Source of the DNA: Verrucomicrobiia bacterium
GTDB taxonomy: Bacteria; Verrucomicrobiota; Verrucomicrobiia; Palsa-1439
Assembly: GCA_022072455.1 (NCBI GenBank)
Contig: JAJVHY010000017.1
Span: 124,001-188,000 of the forward strand
Reading direction: 5' to 3'
DNA length: 64,000 bases
The notes under the pieces were generated by a model. That model made no database searches, was not told the DNA's origin, and saw nothing but the letters and a program-made list of their open reading frames with translations. Every line of letters starts with the position of its first letter. Position 1 is the stretch's first letter. The position numbers and the translations under genes are program-made. This document shows positions 1-8,915 of the stretch, piece by piece.

Positions 1-109
1 GATCATCGTGCTCGACAAGGGGCGGGTGGTGGAACAGGGGACGCACGACGAATTGATTGCCCGTGCCGGTACCTACAAACGGCTGCACGATCTGCAGTTC
101 AATGTATGA
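1..109 (+). CDS. ABC transporter ATP-binding protein, C-terminal end (partial)
   Basis: Only the last 35 codons are inside the window; the first whole codon begins at base 2. The peptide reads [18 protein letters not shown] followed by a short helix and the stop. This is the end of the nucleotide-binding domain just after the H-loop, typical of MsbA-like exporters with fused membrane and ATPase domains. Its stop overlaps the start of the next gene (ATGA). With an acyltransferase next door, an MsbA-type lipid flippase is plausible, but too little is visible to name the substrate. Confidence 0.85.
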   Translation, partial: IIVLDKGRVVEQGTHDELIARAGTYKRLHDLQFNV

Positions 110-720
110 TTGGCTGGGTGCTGCGTTTTTTGGTGATGTTCATCGGCCGCACGTTGCGGTGGCGCGTCGAGGATCCGGCCGGCTTGTTAGCCAATACACC
201 GCACCGGTCGGTCTTGTTCGCCACCTGGCATAATTGTTTGTTTCTCGTTCCCTACCTCTACCGGAAACACTGGCACGGCCGGCAACGCACCAAGGTGGCG
301 GTACTGGTCAGCGCCAGCAAAGATGGGGAGAAGTTGGTGCGCGTGTTGGAAAAATTCGACCTGATTTGTGTCCGCGGTTCCAGCAGCCGACGCGGCAAGG
401 AGGCGTTGCTCGAAATGACCCGGTTGGTCAACGACGGTTATGATGCCGGGATCACACCCGACGGGCCGCGGGGGCCAAAATACCGGGTGGCAAATGGCAT
501 CGTCAGCCTCGCGCACCTGACCGGCGCGCCGATTATTCCGTTTGTGTGGAATACGAGTTGGAAGATTACGTTGAAAAGTTGGGATGCGTTCATGATCCCC
601 TTACCGTTTGGACGGGCGACCTTGCGGATTGCAGCCCCGATCAGCGTCCGACAGGATGAGGATCGTGAAAATAAAAGACTTGAGCTTGAAACGGTTTTGC
701 AGTCTCTGGTGAAACCATGA
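106..720 (+). CDS. DUF374 family lysophospholipid acyltransferase-like protein
   Basis: 204 aa with a hydrophobic N-terminal segment (residues 1-15) that should anchor it to the inner membrane. It carries the DUF374 hallmarks: FATWHN near residue 38, a KDGEKL stretch, RGSSSRRG, and [12 protein letters not shown] near residue 115. DUF374 proteins are related to LpxL/PlsC acyltransferases and are thought to transfer acyl chains in lipid A or phospholipid synthesis. WHN stands in place of the usual HX4D catalytic pair, as is normal for the family. Four-base overlaps with the ABC gene before it and purE after it indicate one operon. The exact acceptor is unknown. Confidence 0.85.
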   Translation: MIGWVLRFLVMFIGRTLRWRVEDPAGLLANTPHRSVLFATWHNCLFLVPYLYRKHWHGRQRTKVAVLVSASKDGEKLVRVLEKFDLICVRGSSSRRGKEALLEMTRLVNDGYDAGITPDGPRGPKYRVANGIVSLAHLTGAPIIPFVWNTSWKITLKSWDAFMIPLPFGRATLRIAAPISVRQDEDRENKRLELETVLQSLVKP

Positions 721-1220
721 AAACACTCGTGGGAATTCTCCTCGGCAGCGATTCGGATTGGCCGACAATGAAGGCGGCAGCGGAAGTCTTGAAGGAATTG
801 GGTCTCGGGAGCGAAGTGAACGTGATGAGCGCGCACCGGACCCCCGACGATGTCGCCGAATATGCCAAATCCGCTGTTACCCGTGGGCTGCAAGTCATCA
901 TTGCCGGGGCCGGGGGGGCGGCGCATTTGGCTGGGGTGGTGGCGGCGGTGACCCCGTTGCCGGTAATTGCCGTACCGATTGAGACGAAGTGTGCGGGTGG
1001 CTTGGATTCATTGCTAGCGATGGTGCAGATGCCGAGCGGCGTACCGGTCGCCTGTGTGGCCATCGGCGGCGCGAAGAATGCCGGCATTTTGGCCGCGCAG
1101 ATTGCGGCAACCGGTGACGCGGCGTTGCGGGAGCGGATCGTGAAATTCAAGGCCGAGATCGCCGATGAAGCCCGCGCCAAGAACCGCAAGTTACGCGATT
1201 CGTTGGCCGCCGAAAAATAG
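717..1220 (+). CDS. purE: N5-carboxyaminoimidazole ribonucleotide mutase PurE
   Basis: 167 aa, the usual length for class I PurE. It converts N5-CAIR to CAIR in de novo purine synthesis in the cytoplasm. The phosphate-binding GSDSDWPTM is at residues 9-17, the catalytic SAHRTP is near residue 40, and a Gly/Ala-rich loop ([15 protein letters not shown]) follows. The ATG lies inside the stop region of the DUF374 gene (ATGA overlap). No purK is visible nearby, so the partner carboxylase must be elsewhere. Confidence 0.96.
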   Translation: MKTLVGILLGSDSDWPTMKAAAEVLKELGLGSEVNVMSAHRTPDDVAEYAKSAVTRGLQVIIAGAGGAAHLAGVVAAVTPLPVIAVPIETKCAGGLDSLLAMVQMPSGVPVACVAIGGAKNAGILAAQIAATGDAALRERIVKFKAEIADEARAKNRKLRDSLAAEK

Positions 1221-1269
1221 TTTGAACTTTTTTTCCGGATGGCGGGTCAAAACGGTTGCAGGGCATGGA

Positions 1270-1380
1270 AGGCTTCACTCGGTTGCTCGCGTCGGCCCCC
1301 GGCAGTGGTTACGCTTCTCCTAGCCTGACCTGACCTCACCCAGGTAGTCACTGCCACGCGCGAGCAACCGACTGAAGCCT
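1270..1380. repeat. Long imperfect hairpin between convergent genes
   Basis: Two 22-base arms (1270-1291 and 1359-1380) are reverse complements with one mismatch. Nested inside are 12-base arms (1301-1312 and 1344-1355) with two mismatches. The whole unit is 111 bases and fills most of the gap between the 3' ends of purE (+) and the lytic transglycosylase gene (-). It may be a bidirectional transcription end, a REP/MITE-like repeat or a structured RNA. There is no T-tract right after the outer arms. Confidence 0.6.
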
Positions 1381-1388
1381 TTCGGTTT

Positions 1389-2030
1389 TCAGAAATCGCC
1401 GTTGGCCCGGTAATACTCGTAGTGCTCCACCACCGTCGCGATATAGCGGCGCACCATCGGAAACGAAATCGCGTCCCGGAACTCGGCGGCTGTGGTGGCC
1501 GGCCCATTCGGCAGCCAGCGCAGACAATGGCCGTAGCCAGCGTTGTATTCAGCGAGTGCAAACGGCACCGGATCATCCCGGTCCTGCCAGCGCCGTAGCG
1601 CCCGCGCGAGATACCAAGTCCCGACTTCGATATTTAACCGTTCGTTCCACAGCATTTCCTTTGAAAAATCCTTGCGTCCGTTGGCGCGCGCCCAATCCCG
1701 CCCGGCGCCTTCCGTGACCTGCATCAACCCAATCTCGCCGACGCGCCCGCGAACGGTTGGATCAAACTCGCTCTCGCGGCGAATCACGGCTTTGATGAGA
1801 TATTTGTCAACGGCGTGTTTGGTCGCAATTTCTTCGATGAGCCGGTCATAGCGTTGCTCGCGAAACTGCCAGCGGTAAAACACCGTGCTGGCAGCCACCA
1901 ATGCCGCGGTGGCTAGCCCGATCGACAGGAGGTTACCAAATTGGTGAACCGATGACTTCTTCAAGCGTACCATTGGTGGGATAGTACGAAGCTGTGATGG
2001 AGGAAGGGAAGTCAAAGCTTGAGTTTTCAA
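1389..2030 (-). CDS. Lytic transglycosylase (SLT domain), membrane-anchored
   Basis: 213 aa. One membrane segment lies near residues 33-49 (GLATAALVAASTVFY), followed by a periplasmic SLT domain. The catalytic glutamate is in AVIRRESEFDP, followed by GLMQVT and later AEYNAGYGH, the four signature blocks of family 1 transglycosylases. It should cleave peptidoglycan with formation of 1,6-anhydro-MurNAc. It is transcribed away from the Flp-like pilin gene, leaving a 58-base divergent region. The start at 2030 keeps about 30 residues before the membrane segment; a shorter start is possible. Confidence 0.88.
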   Translation of the reverse strand: MKTQALTSLPPSQLRTIPPMVRLKKSSVHQFGNLLSIGLATAALVAASTVFYRWQFREQRYDRLIEEIATKHAVDKYLIKAVIRRESEFDPTVRGRVGEIGLMQVTEGAGRDWARANGRKDFSKEMLWNERLNIEVGTWYLARALRRWQDRDDPVPFALAEYNAGYGHCLRWLPNGPATTAAEFRDAISFPMVRRYIATVVEHYEYYRANGDF

Positions 2031-2088
2031 CCTGAATTTGTCATATCTGCGGCGTTGTTACCACAGGGTGCTTGAAGCTGCGAAAGTC

Positions 2089-2271
2089 ATGAAATTGAAA
2101 CGCCAAATCGTTCAACTGCGTCGCTGGATGCGCCGTGTAACGGCCTCTACGGTAACCGAATACGCTGTCATCATCGCCTTGGTTTCGATTGCCGCCGTGG
2201 TCTTGCTGGCCTCGATTGGCCGGCAAACCAATAATCTCCTCGAACAGATGAACAGCAACATGCCACAGTGA
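2089..2271 (+). CDS. Flp-family pilin-like small protein
   Basis: 60 aa from the ATG at 2089; an upstream TTG at 2038 would give 77 aa but is less likely. A basic N-terminus (KLKRQ...RRWMRR) is followed by ASTVTEYAVIIALVSIAAV, which resembles the class III leader and hydrophobic helix of Flp/TadE pilins (Glu and Tyr right after the cleavage point). Flp pilins are cleaved by TadV-type peptidases and built into Tad pili. No other tad genes are in the window. Only the N-terminal signature supports the family call. Confidence 0.6.
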   Translation: MKLKRQIVQLRRWMRRVTASTVTEYAVIIALVSIAAVVLLASIGRQTNNLLEQMNSNMPQ

Positions 2272-2327
2272 ATCGCGGCAATTCCGCGCTTCGCTCTGCT
2301 TGACCGGACGGGTAGTATCGTCCCTAG

Positions 2328-4535
2328 TTGAAACCCACGATTGCCAAGGTTGTCGTTGATATCGCGCTCGACCGTGAGTTTGACTACCGGATTCCGCCCC
2401 ATCTAAGCGACTTGGTTCACATCGGCTCCCGCGTCGCCGTTCCCTTCGGCACCCGCACCGCCCAAGGCTACATCGTCGGCCTTGCCGAATCCTCGCCGTA
2501 CCCCAAACTCAAAGAACTCGGCGACGTCGTTAGCAAACGCTCCCTGCTCAGCGACAAAATGCTCGAACTCGTCCGCTGGATGGGCCGGTACTACTGCTGC
2601 CCCGTCGAACTCTGTGTGAAGTGCGCTCTGCCGGAAGTCGTCCGCAAATCCAAAATCAGTTGGAAAGAACGCCAATTCGTCAAAGCCGGCCAATGCACTC
2701 CGGAACAACTTGCCAAACTGCGTCCCAAAGCCCGGCAGATCATCGAACTCCTTCAACAATCCGCCGGCATGTTCGTCAGCAAACTTACCCAACAAACCCA
2801 CGCCGACGCCTCCACTATCAAACGCCTTGCCGGCAAAGGCTACGTCGTAATCACCGATCAAGTGGACGAACGCGATCCATTCGGCGGCGAAGTCTTCCTC
2901 CCCACCGAACCCTTGACCCTGACCGCCGACCAAGCCAAAGCGCTCGTCCAGTGCAACGCGGCCATTGACCAACCGGAAAAGCCCGTCCTCATCCACGGCG
3001 TTACCGGCTCCGGCAAAACGGAGATTTACCTCCAAGCCATCGACCACGCCCTCCGGCAAGGCAAAGACTCCATCGTTCTCGTCCCTGAAATTTCCCTCAC
3101 GCCCCAAACCGTCGAGCGTTTCCGCGCCCGTTTCCCACATCAACAAATCACCGTTCTCCACAGCAATCTCTCCGAAGGCGAACGTCACGACCAATGGCAC
3201 AAAATCCGCGACGGCCTATCCCACATCGTCATCGGCGCCCGCTCCGCCGTTTTCGCTCCCGTGCAAGCACTCGGCCTCATCATCATTGATGAAGAACACG
3301 AGACCTCCTACAAACAGGACGAAGCCCCGCGCTACAACGCCCGCGATGTCGCCGTCATGCGTGGCAAATTTGAAAAGGCCGCCGTCGTTCTCGGCACCGC
3401 GACGCCCTCGCTCGAATCTTTCTACAATGCCGACCGGCGCCGCTACATCCTCGCGACTCTACCGGTTCGCGTGGACAACCAAAAAATGCCGCTCATGCGC
3501 ATCGTGGACATGCGCCAGGAAATGATCCGGCAAAAAGGCCTCCACGTTCTCTCCCGCAAACTCCGCGACGCCATCGAAGCGCGGCTCGCCAAAAAAGAGC
3601 AGGTCATCCTCTTCCTCAACCGGCGCGGCTACGCCACGCACATGTTCTGCCCGAAATGCGGCTACGTCGCGCAGTGTCCGAATTGCAGCGTCAAACTCAC
3701 TTACCATCGCAAAGCCGAAAAACTCGCCTGCCACCTCTGCGGCGACATCCGTCCCGCGCCCAAATTCTGTCCCGATCCCGCTTGCCGCGACCCGGCCATC
3801 CGCTATGCCGGCATGGGTACCGAAAAAGTCGAAGCCGCCATCGAAACCGCGTTCCCAAAAGCGCGCGTTCAACGCATGGACTCCGACATCATGACCCGCA
3901 AAACTCTTTACCGGGAAATCTTCCGCGACTTCCGCGTCGGCAAAATTGACATCCTCGTCGGCACCCAGATGATCGCCAAAGGGCTGCACTTCCCCAACGT
4001 CACCCTCGTCGGCATCATCTACGCCGACATGGCGCTGCACTTGCCGGATTTTCGCGCGGGCGAACGCACCTTCTCCCTCCTCGTCCAAGTAGCCGGCCGC
4101 GCTGGTCGCGGCGACGTTGAGGGCGAAGTTATCGTCCAAAGTTTCACCCCGTTTCACCCGGCGATCCAACACGCCCGGCAACACGACTACCTCGGCTTCT
4201 ACGACCAGGAAATCGAATACCGCCGGCAACTCCACTATCCGCCCACCGCCCGCCTCGTCTGCCTTACCGTCAAAAGCAAAAGCGAAGAAAAAGCCAAATT
4301 CAGTCTCGACGCCATCGCCCGCGAACTCCGCAAACACATTCACACCACCGACGTCATGGGCGAACCCACACCGGCTCCGCTCGCCAAAGTCCAAAACCAT
4401 TACCGCTTCCAACTCATCGTCCGCGGCGACCAAATCATGCGGCTCACCGAAGCCGTGAGCAAAGTCGTCACCACCACCAAACTTCCCGAAGGTGTTACCC
4501 TCGCCGTGGACGTCGACCCCTTATCACTCTTATGA
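2328..4535 (+). CDS. priA: Primosomal protein N' (PriA helicase)
   Basis: 735 aa, full length for PriA, which restarts stalled replication forks by loading the replicative helicase. The start is TTG at 2328, placed at the conserved N-terminal VVVDIALDREFDYRIP DNA-binding domain. Visible motifs are Walker A GVTGSGKTE near residue 225, IIIDEEH, a zinc-binding block with four CxxC-type pairs (CPKCG, CPNC, CHLCG, CPDPAC) near residues 442-490, and GTQMIAKG and QVAGRAGRG in the second helicase lobe. The stop overlaps bioD by four bases. Codon choice favours C-ending codons strongly, unlike the 17-25 kb operon. Confidence 0.97.
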   Translation: MKPTIAKVVVDIALDREFDYRIPPHLSDLVHIGSRVAVPFGTRTAQGYIVGLAESSPYPKLKELGDVVSKRSLLSDKMLELVRWMGRYYCCPVELCVKCALPEVVRKSKISWKERQFVKAGQCTPEQLAKLRPKARQIIELLQQSAGMFVSKLTQQTHADASTIKRLAGKGYVVITDQVDERDPFGGEVFLPTEPLTLTADQAKALVQCNAAIDQPEKPVLIHGVTGSGKTEIYLQAIDHALRQGKDSIVLVPEISLTPQTVERFRARFPHQQITVLHSNLSEGERHDQWHKIRDGLSHIVIGARSAVFAPVQALGLIIIDEEHETSYKQDEAPRYNARDVAVMRGKFEKAAVVLGTATPSLESFYNADRRRYILATLPVRVDNQKMPLMRIVDMRQEMIRQKGLHVLSRKLRDAIEARLAKKEQVILFLNRRGYATHMFCPKCGYVAQCPNCSVKLTYHRKAEKLACHLCGDIRPAPKFCPDPACRDPAIRYAGMGTEKVEAAIETAFPKARVQRMDSDIMTRKTLYREIFRDFRVGKIDILVGTQMIAKGLHFPNVTLVGIIYADMALHLPDFRAGERTFSLLVQVAGRAGRGDVEGEVIVQSFTPFHPAIQHARQHDYLGFYDQEIEYRRQLHYPPTARLVCLTVKSKSEEKAKFSLDAIARELRKHIHTTDVMGEPTPAPLAKVQNHYRFQLIVRGDQIMRLTEAVSKVVTTTKLPEGVTLAVDVDPLSLL

Positions 4536-5182
4536 ACCAACACTACTTCATTACCGGCACCGATACCGGCGTCGGCAAAACGCACGTCACCGCCGCGCTC
4601 CTCCGCGAACTCCGCCGGCAAGGCATCAAAGCCGCCGCCTTCAAACCCATCGCCTGTGGTCCCGGCGGACGCGACGACGCCAAGATTTACCGGCGTCTCA
4701 TGCACAACGAAGTCCCGCTCGACCTCCTCAACCCGGTCTATCTCAAGCAACCGCTCGCGCCGGTTGTCGCCGCCAAAATGGAACACCGGGAAATCAGCCT
4801 CCACAACATCCGCACCGCTTACCGGTCTCTCAGCGCGGAGTACCAAGTCGTCCTCGTCGAAGGCGCCGGGGGACTCATGGTGCCGATCAAACGCGACTAC
4901 TACATTGCCGACCTCGCCAAAGACCTCGAACTGCCGGTTCTAATTGTCAGTCGTCTCAGCCTCGGCACCATCAACCACTCCGTCCTCACGGTCCGGGCCG
5001 CTCAATCCGCCGGCCTCCGCGTCGCCGGCATCATCCTCAATGACACCCTTGGCCGTACCGGCTTGGCGGAGCGCACGAATGTCACCGCCGTCCCGGCAAC
5101 GTGCGGCGTCCCGTTGCTCGGAGTTGTCGCCCACAAAGCCCAACCCGACGTCCGCAAGATTGTGGTAAAATGCTGGCGATGA
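4532..5182 (+). CDS. bioD: Dethiobiotin synthetase BioD
   Basis: 216 aa. Catalyses ATP-dependent ring closure of 7,8-diaminopelargonate with CO2 to dethiobiotin, the penultimate step of biotin synthesis. The P-loop GTDTGVGKT is at residues 8-16 and the second conserved block VEGAGGLMVPI is near residue 109. It overlaps priA by four bases and the downstream toroid protein gene by four bases (ATGA). No other bio genes are present, so bioD is uncoupled from the pathway here. Confidence 0.95.
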   Translation: MNQHYFITGTDTGVGKTHVTAALLRELRRQGIKAAAFKPIACGPGGRDDAKIYRRLMHNEVPLDLLNPVYLKQPLAPVVAAKMEHREISLHNIRTAYRSLSAEYQVVLVEGAGGLMVPIKRDYYIADLAKDLELPVLIVSRLSLGTINHSVLTVRAAQSAGLRVAGIILNDTLGRTGLAERTNVTAVPATCGVPLLGVVAHKAQPDVRKIVVKCWR

Positions 5183-6102
5183 GATTTCTCTTCATCCTGC
5201 TCCTCACAACCTCGGCCTTTGCCGACACCAACGCGGTCACGCGCGGCCTGGCTTGGCTCGCATCCCAACAACGCGCCGACGGCTCCTGGAGCACCAACGT
5301 TGCGTTGAACTCCTTGCCGGTCCTCGCGTTCCTCTCCGCCGGCCGGCCGCTCGACGCGCAACTCGAACGCGCGGTCAGCCACATCATCGCACAGCAAACC
5401 CCGGCCGGCGCTTTCACGAATGGCGGCGCGATGATGTTTGGGCAAGGCATTACCACGTTCATGCTCGCCGAAGTTGCCGGCATGAGCCGCGAAGGCGCGA
5501 AACTCACCGCCCATCTCAACAAAGCCGTCCGCTTCATACTGACAGCGCAAGCCGTCGAAAAAGGCGACATCCATGCCGGCGGGTGGCGCTATTTTCCCGA
5601 TTCCAAAGACAGCGACCTCGCCGTCACCATCTGGCAGGTGGTCGCATTACGCGCCGCGCAGAATGCCGGCATCCGTGTTCCGCAGGAGAGTCTTGATCGC
5701 GCCGGTCACTACGTCAACCGGTGCCGCCGCCCCGACGGCGGCTTCGCCTACCAACCCGGTGGCCAACCTAATGCCGGCCGCACCGCTGCCGGTATCATCG
5801 CGTTGCGGATGTGCGGCCAATTCGACTCGCCGGCCATTGAGCGTGGCCAGGATTGGCTGAAGGAGCATCCCTTGAAATGGGACAGCCCCTATCCGTATCA
5901 CTCCGCATTTTTCTGTGCTCAAGCCCGGCTGGCCTTCGACCCGGCCGTGCTCACTGCGCATCAGTTACCGGATGGAAGCTGGCCGGCACCGCCCAATTCG
6001 ATTGACGAAACGGATGCCGGCCCGCTCTACCGGACTGCCATGGCCATTCTCGCCCTGACGGCCCGGGACCATTTCCTCCCGGTCTTCATGGTCAACGATT
6101 GA
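5179..6102 (+). CDS. Secreted prenyltransferase/squalene-oxidase-repeat (alpha/alpha toroid) protein
   Basis: 307 aa from the ATG at 5179, which overlaps the bioD stop and starts a clean signal peptide (MRFLFILLLTTSAFA). Repeats follow with the toroid signature, such as GLAWLASQQRADGSW, GGWRYFPDSKDSDLAVT, CRRPDGGFAYQPGG and LPDGSWPAPP. These repeats are shared with squalene/hopene cyclases and prenyltransferases, but the DXDD cyclase motif is not evident, so I expect a non-enzymatic or unknown periplasmic role. It is a distant paralogue of the gene at 12885-14066. Tail-to-tail overlap with the TMTC-like gene at 6092. Confidence 0.8.
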   Translation: MRFLFILLLTTSAFADTNAVTRGLAWLASQQRADGSWSTNVALNSLPVLAFLSAGRPLDAQLERAVSHIIAQQTPAGAFTNGGAMMFGQGITTFMLAEVAGMSREGAKLTAHLNKAVRFILTAQAVEKGDIHAGGWRYFPDSKDSDLAVTIWQVVALRAAQNAGIRVPQESLDRAGHYVNRCRRPDGGFAYQPGGQPNAGRTAAGIIALRMCGQFDSPAIERGQDWLKEHPLKWDSPYPYHSAFFCAQARLAFDPAVLTAHQLPDGSWPAPPNSIDETDAGPLYRTAMAILALTARDHFLPVFMVND

Positions 6103-7462
6103 GCAACTCCAGATTCCGGCGCGCATCCACCAGCGTCGGCTTCAATTCCAACGCCCGTTCCAAATGCACCCGCGCCTCGCCGGTATTCCCGCGCATCAAT
6201 AAAATCGCGCCGAGTCGTTCCTGGGCATCCGCAAACCGGGGATTCAACTTCACTGCTTCCCGGGCATGAAACTCCGCCGTCTGAAAATCCCGTTCGCCCA
6301 CGGCGTACCCGGCCACACTGAAATGCGCCATCGCCGAATTTGGATCTTTCTTCACCGAATCCGTCCACAACGTCTTTCCATCTTTCCAATCCGGCAACCG
6401 GAGCATCGTCAGCGTCGCAAACCAGACCGCACCGACAACGCCCACCACCTTCACCGCCCGCGCCGGCAAACTCAACGCCAACAGCAGAAACGGTCCGAGC
6501 ATCGCCAAATAGAGATACCGGTCGGCACGTACCGTGGGATGCGGCACGAGTTGAAGCACCGGTAATAGCGCGATCAAAAACCAGCCCAACGCAAACCAAC
6601 CCCACCGGCGTTCCCGCTTGATCGCCCAACCCCACACCGTCGCCCAACCAACTGCTGCCAACAAGCCGGCCGTGGAAGCACGCTCCACATAAAAATTATT
6701 CAGGCGCACCGGCCACACGAGTGTCGTGAGATATTCGCCGAGGACTTGGAACATCGTGCGCGTCCAATTCCAAACCGAAGGAAAATTTTCGGCGAGCTGA
6801 CTCGATTCCTGGTGCCCCAGCACGCGCATCACCGCCGCAAACGCCGCCGGCACGAAGAAGAGCCACGTTCGTTGTACAGCCGTGCGCCACGGCGTTCGTT
6901 CCCGGTAAACCTCGTACCAGAACAACAGCGCCGGCATCACAATCACCAACGCGTGCGACAACGCCGCCAGAGTGAAACACAGCAACGCAAGCAACCGGCG
7001 CCGCGGATAAGCGAGCCACGCTAGCAATACGAAACAGGTGCCGAGGACGTTCTTACGTTCCGCGATCCACGCGACGCTTTCCACTTGCACCGGATGCCAC
7101 GCAAACCAAACCGCCACCGTCACCGCCACCGGTAAGTTTTTCGTCCAGCGAAAGAGCAGCAACAGCAGTAACCCGGCATTCAGTGCGTGTAGGAGAGTCT
7201 GGGTGACGTGATAGCCGACGAACCGGCCACCCCACACCCAATGATCCACGGCAAGGCTGAGGTATTTGATGGGGTAATAGTCGGTGGAAAATATCGAGGT
7301 GAAGATCGACTTGAAGCCTTGCATCCCCGGCTGTGTGACCAAGGGATTTTGCAGCACGTTGACGTCATCATCCCAAAACAACATCTGGTGCGACCACGTC
7401 GGACTGAACAGCAGCAGCGTCAGGACGGCGAGGACCAGCGCGAAGCGATGTTCAGGTTTCAC
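6092..7462 (-). CDS. Polytopic membrane protein with C-terminal TPRs (TMTC-like putative glycosyltransferase)
   Basis: 456 aa. An N-terminal signal-anchor helix is followed by a periplasmic loop with WDDDVNV near residue 31, an acidic motif where GT-C enzymes bind the metal or lipid-sugar. Roughly ten membrane helices follow, with HPVQVESVAWIAERKNVLG in a loop. The C-terminal 100 residues are TPR repeats (AMAHFSVAGYAVGERDF, RFADAQERLGAILLMRG). The layout matches eukaryotic TMTC1-4, which O-mannosylate cadherins; bacterial homologues are uncharacterised. Start overlaps the M23 gene by 11 bases, so it ends the deoC operon. Confidence 0.75.
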   Translation of the reverse strand: MKPEHRFALVLAVLTLLLFSPTWSHQMLFWDDDVNVLQNPLVTQPGMQGFKSIFTSIFSTDYYPIKYLSLAVDHWVWGGRFVGYHVTQTLLHALNAGLLLLLLFRWTKNLPVAVTVAVWFAWHPVQVESVAWIAERKNVLGTCFVLLAWLAYPRRRLLALLCFTLAALSHALVIVMPALLFWYEVYRERTPWRTAVQRTWLFFVPAAFAAVMRVLGHQESSQLAENFPSVWNWTRTMFQVLGEYLTTLVWPVRLNNFYVERASTAGLLAAVGWATVWGWAIKRERRWGWFALGWFLIALLPVLQLVPHPTVRADRYLYLAMLGPFLLLALSLPARAVKVVGVVGAVWFATLTMLRLPDWKDGKTLWTDSVKKDPNSAMAHFSVAGYAVGERDFQTAEFHAREAVKLNPRFADAQERLGAILLMRGNTGEARVHLERALELKPTLVDARRNLELLNR

Positions 7463-8090
7463 GAGGCGCGACTTTACGCGGTGGAAGGAATCTCTTCAAG
7501 AACTCCACCGGGTCATACGAATTCCCGGCCGCATCGCGGACTTCAAAATGCAGGTGGGGAGCGATTGCCATCCAGTTTCGCGCATCCGCGATCCGGGAGG
7601 TCTGCCCCATTTTGCCAATCCGCTGACCGACACCGGTGGCAATCTCGGCCAGATGTCCGTACAAGGTGAAGAACTTCTCGCCGCTAATCGGCCAGCGATG
7701 CTCGACGACAACATGCTTTCCAAAATCCGAAGCATACTCATCGTCGACGGCTTCCACCACGACGCCATCGAACACTCGGAACACGTCGTCGTCCGGCACC
7801 AATGTCGGTTCATCACTCTCGAAGTCACGGCCGGTTGCGCAATCCGTGAAGATGACGCGTGTGGTCTTACCGGTGGCGGTGACGGATACCGGCGCGATGT
7901 CGCAGCCGCGGTGAAAACGTTTGCCGCAATCGCGCGTGAAGCCGGGCTTGCCGTAGTCGGCGTTGACGCGGGTGCGGGCGAAGAATTTCTCCGGCGCGTC
8001 GAAGAGCTGCCGGTTCGGCGTCGGCCAGGCGATTTGGATTTTTTCGTTGGCCGGTAACGGAACGAAGCTCACAGCCCGATCGGATGCCAC
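7452..8090 (-). CDS. M23 family metallopeptidase (LytM-like)
   Basis: 212 aa. The zinc ligands of the M23 fold are visible: HRGCD (HxxxD) near residue 60 and HLHFEV near residue 179, with YGHL before it. M23 enzymes cut peptide cross-links in peptidoglycan, or act as inactive activators; here all metal ligands appear intact. No signal peptide is seen at this start, so export would need another route or a different start. Its start overlaps the upstream aldehyde dehydrogenase-like gene by 22 bases and its end overlaps the TMTC-like gene, indicating translational coupling. Confidence 0.82.
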   Translation of the reverse strand: MASDRAVSFVPLPANEKIQIAWPTPNRQLFDAPEKFFARTRVNADYGKPGFTRDCGKRFHRGCDIAPVSVTATGKTTRVIFTDCATGRDFESDEPTLVPDDDVFRVFDGVVVEAVDDEYASDFGKHVVVEHRWPISGEKFFTLYGHLAEIATGVGQRIGKMGQTSRIADARNWMAIAPHLHFEVRDAAGNSYDPVEFLKRFLPPRKVAPRET

Positions 8091-8914
8091 GTCGTCTTGG
8101 TTTCCTGTGTGGCGAGGATGGCGTAGGGGCTTTGCGATTGTTTCTCGGAGAAGATCGCGCGCTTCACGTTGAGCGAAGCTTGGCTCTGGATCGTCTTCCG
8201 ATCTTCGACGTTGTCGCCGGCGTAGACGACGGCGTTGACATCCATGTGGCCGGCAATCTGTGAGAGAAGTTCGCTGCGGTAGCCGGTGAGGATGTTGACC
8301 ACGCCCGCCGGTACATCGCTGGTGGCGATGACTTCAGAGAAGGTGATCGCACTGAGCGGTTTCTTATCGGAGGCGAGCGCAATGACGGTGTTGCCGCCGA
8401 CGATGATCGGCGCGAGGTAATTCACGAGGCCGAGCAACGCGCTGTCTTGCGGCGCGATCAGGGCGACGACGCCGGTCGGTTCGGGGACGGAGAATGAGAA
8501 ATGCGGCGAGGCCACCGGGTTCACGGTGCTGAAGAGTTGCTGATACTTGTCAGACCAACCGGCGTAGTGGATGAGCGTGTCGATCGTGTCGTCGACTTCC
8601 CGGCGGGCGTCGGCGACCGATGAACCTTGCTGTTGTAACTCCGCGATGAATTGATCGCGCCGGCCTTCGACCATTTCTCCGAGCCGGTAGAGAATCTGGC
8701 CGCGGTTGTAAGCGGACTTGCCGGCCCAGCTCTTTTGCGCGCTGCGGGCGACGACAACGGCGTTGCGGAAGTCTTTTCGGCTGCCGCGCGAGACGTTGGC
8801 GATGTGCCGGCCTTTGGCGTCGTTGAAGTCGAACGTGCGGCCGGACTCGCTGCGTGGGAATTCACCGCCGATGTAAAGTTTGTAGGTTTTTTGGACGGGG
8901 ACGCGTGTGCTCAT
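8069..8914 (-). CDS. Non-catalytic aldehyde dehydrogenase-like subunit (ALDH16 C-half type)
   Basis: 281 aa from the ATG at 8914; a start at 8932 is possible. It aligns with the N-terminal NAD-binding part of aldehyde dehydrogenases (KTYKLYIGGEFPRSESGRTF, YAGWSDKYQQLF, PEPTGVVALIAPQDSALLG, DVPAGVVNILTG), but the catalytic Cys loop and ELGGK are absent and the protein is about 200 residues short. It begins one base after the stop of the full-length dehydrogenase. The pair resembles ALDH16, where a catalytic domain is followed by a non-catalytic pseudo-domain; here the two halves are separate genes. A structural or dimerising role is inferred. Confidence 0.78.
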   Translation of the reverse strand: MSTRVPVQKTYKLYIGGEFPRSESGRTFDFNDAKGRHIANVSRGSRKDFRNAVVVARSAQKSWAGKSAYNRGQILYRLGEMVEGRRDQFIAELQQQGSSVADARREVDDTIDTLIHYAGWSDKYQQLFSTVNPVASPHFSFSVPEPTGVVALIAPQDSALLGLVNYLAPIIVGGNTVIALASDKKPLSAITFSEVIATSDVPAGVVNILTGYRSELLSQIAGHMDVNAVVYAGDNVEDRKTIQSQASLNVKRAIFSEKQSQSPYAILATQETKTTWHPIGL

Positions 8915-8915
8915 A

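Noticed and set aside
2403-4433. Long open frames antisense to priA
   Set aside because: They are by-products of the strong C-ending codon bias of priA; the peptides are low-complexity and priA itself is a full-length match.
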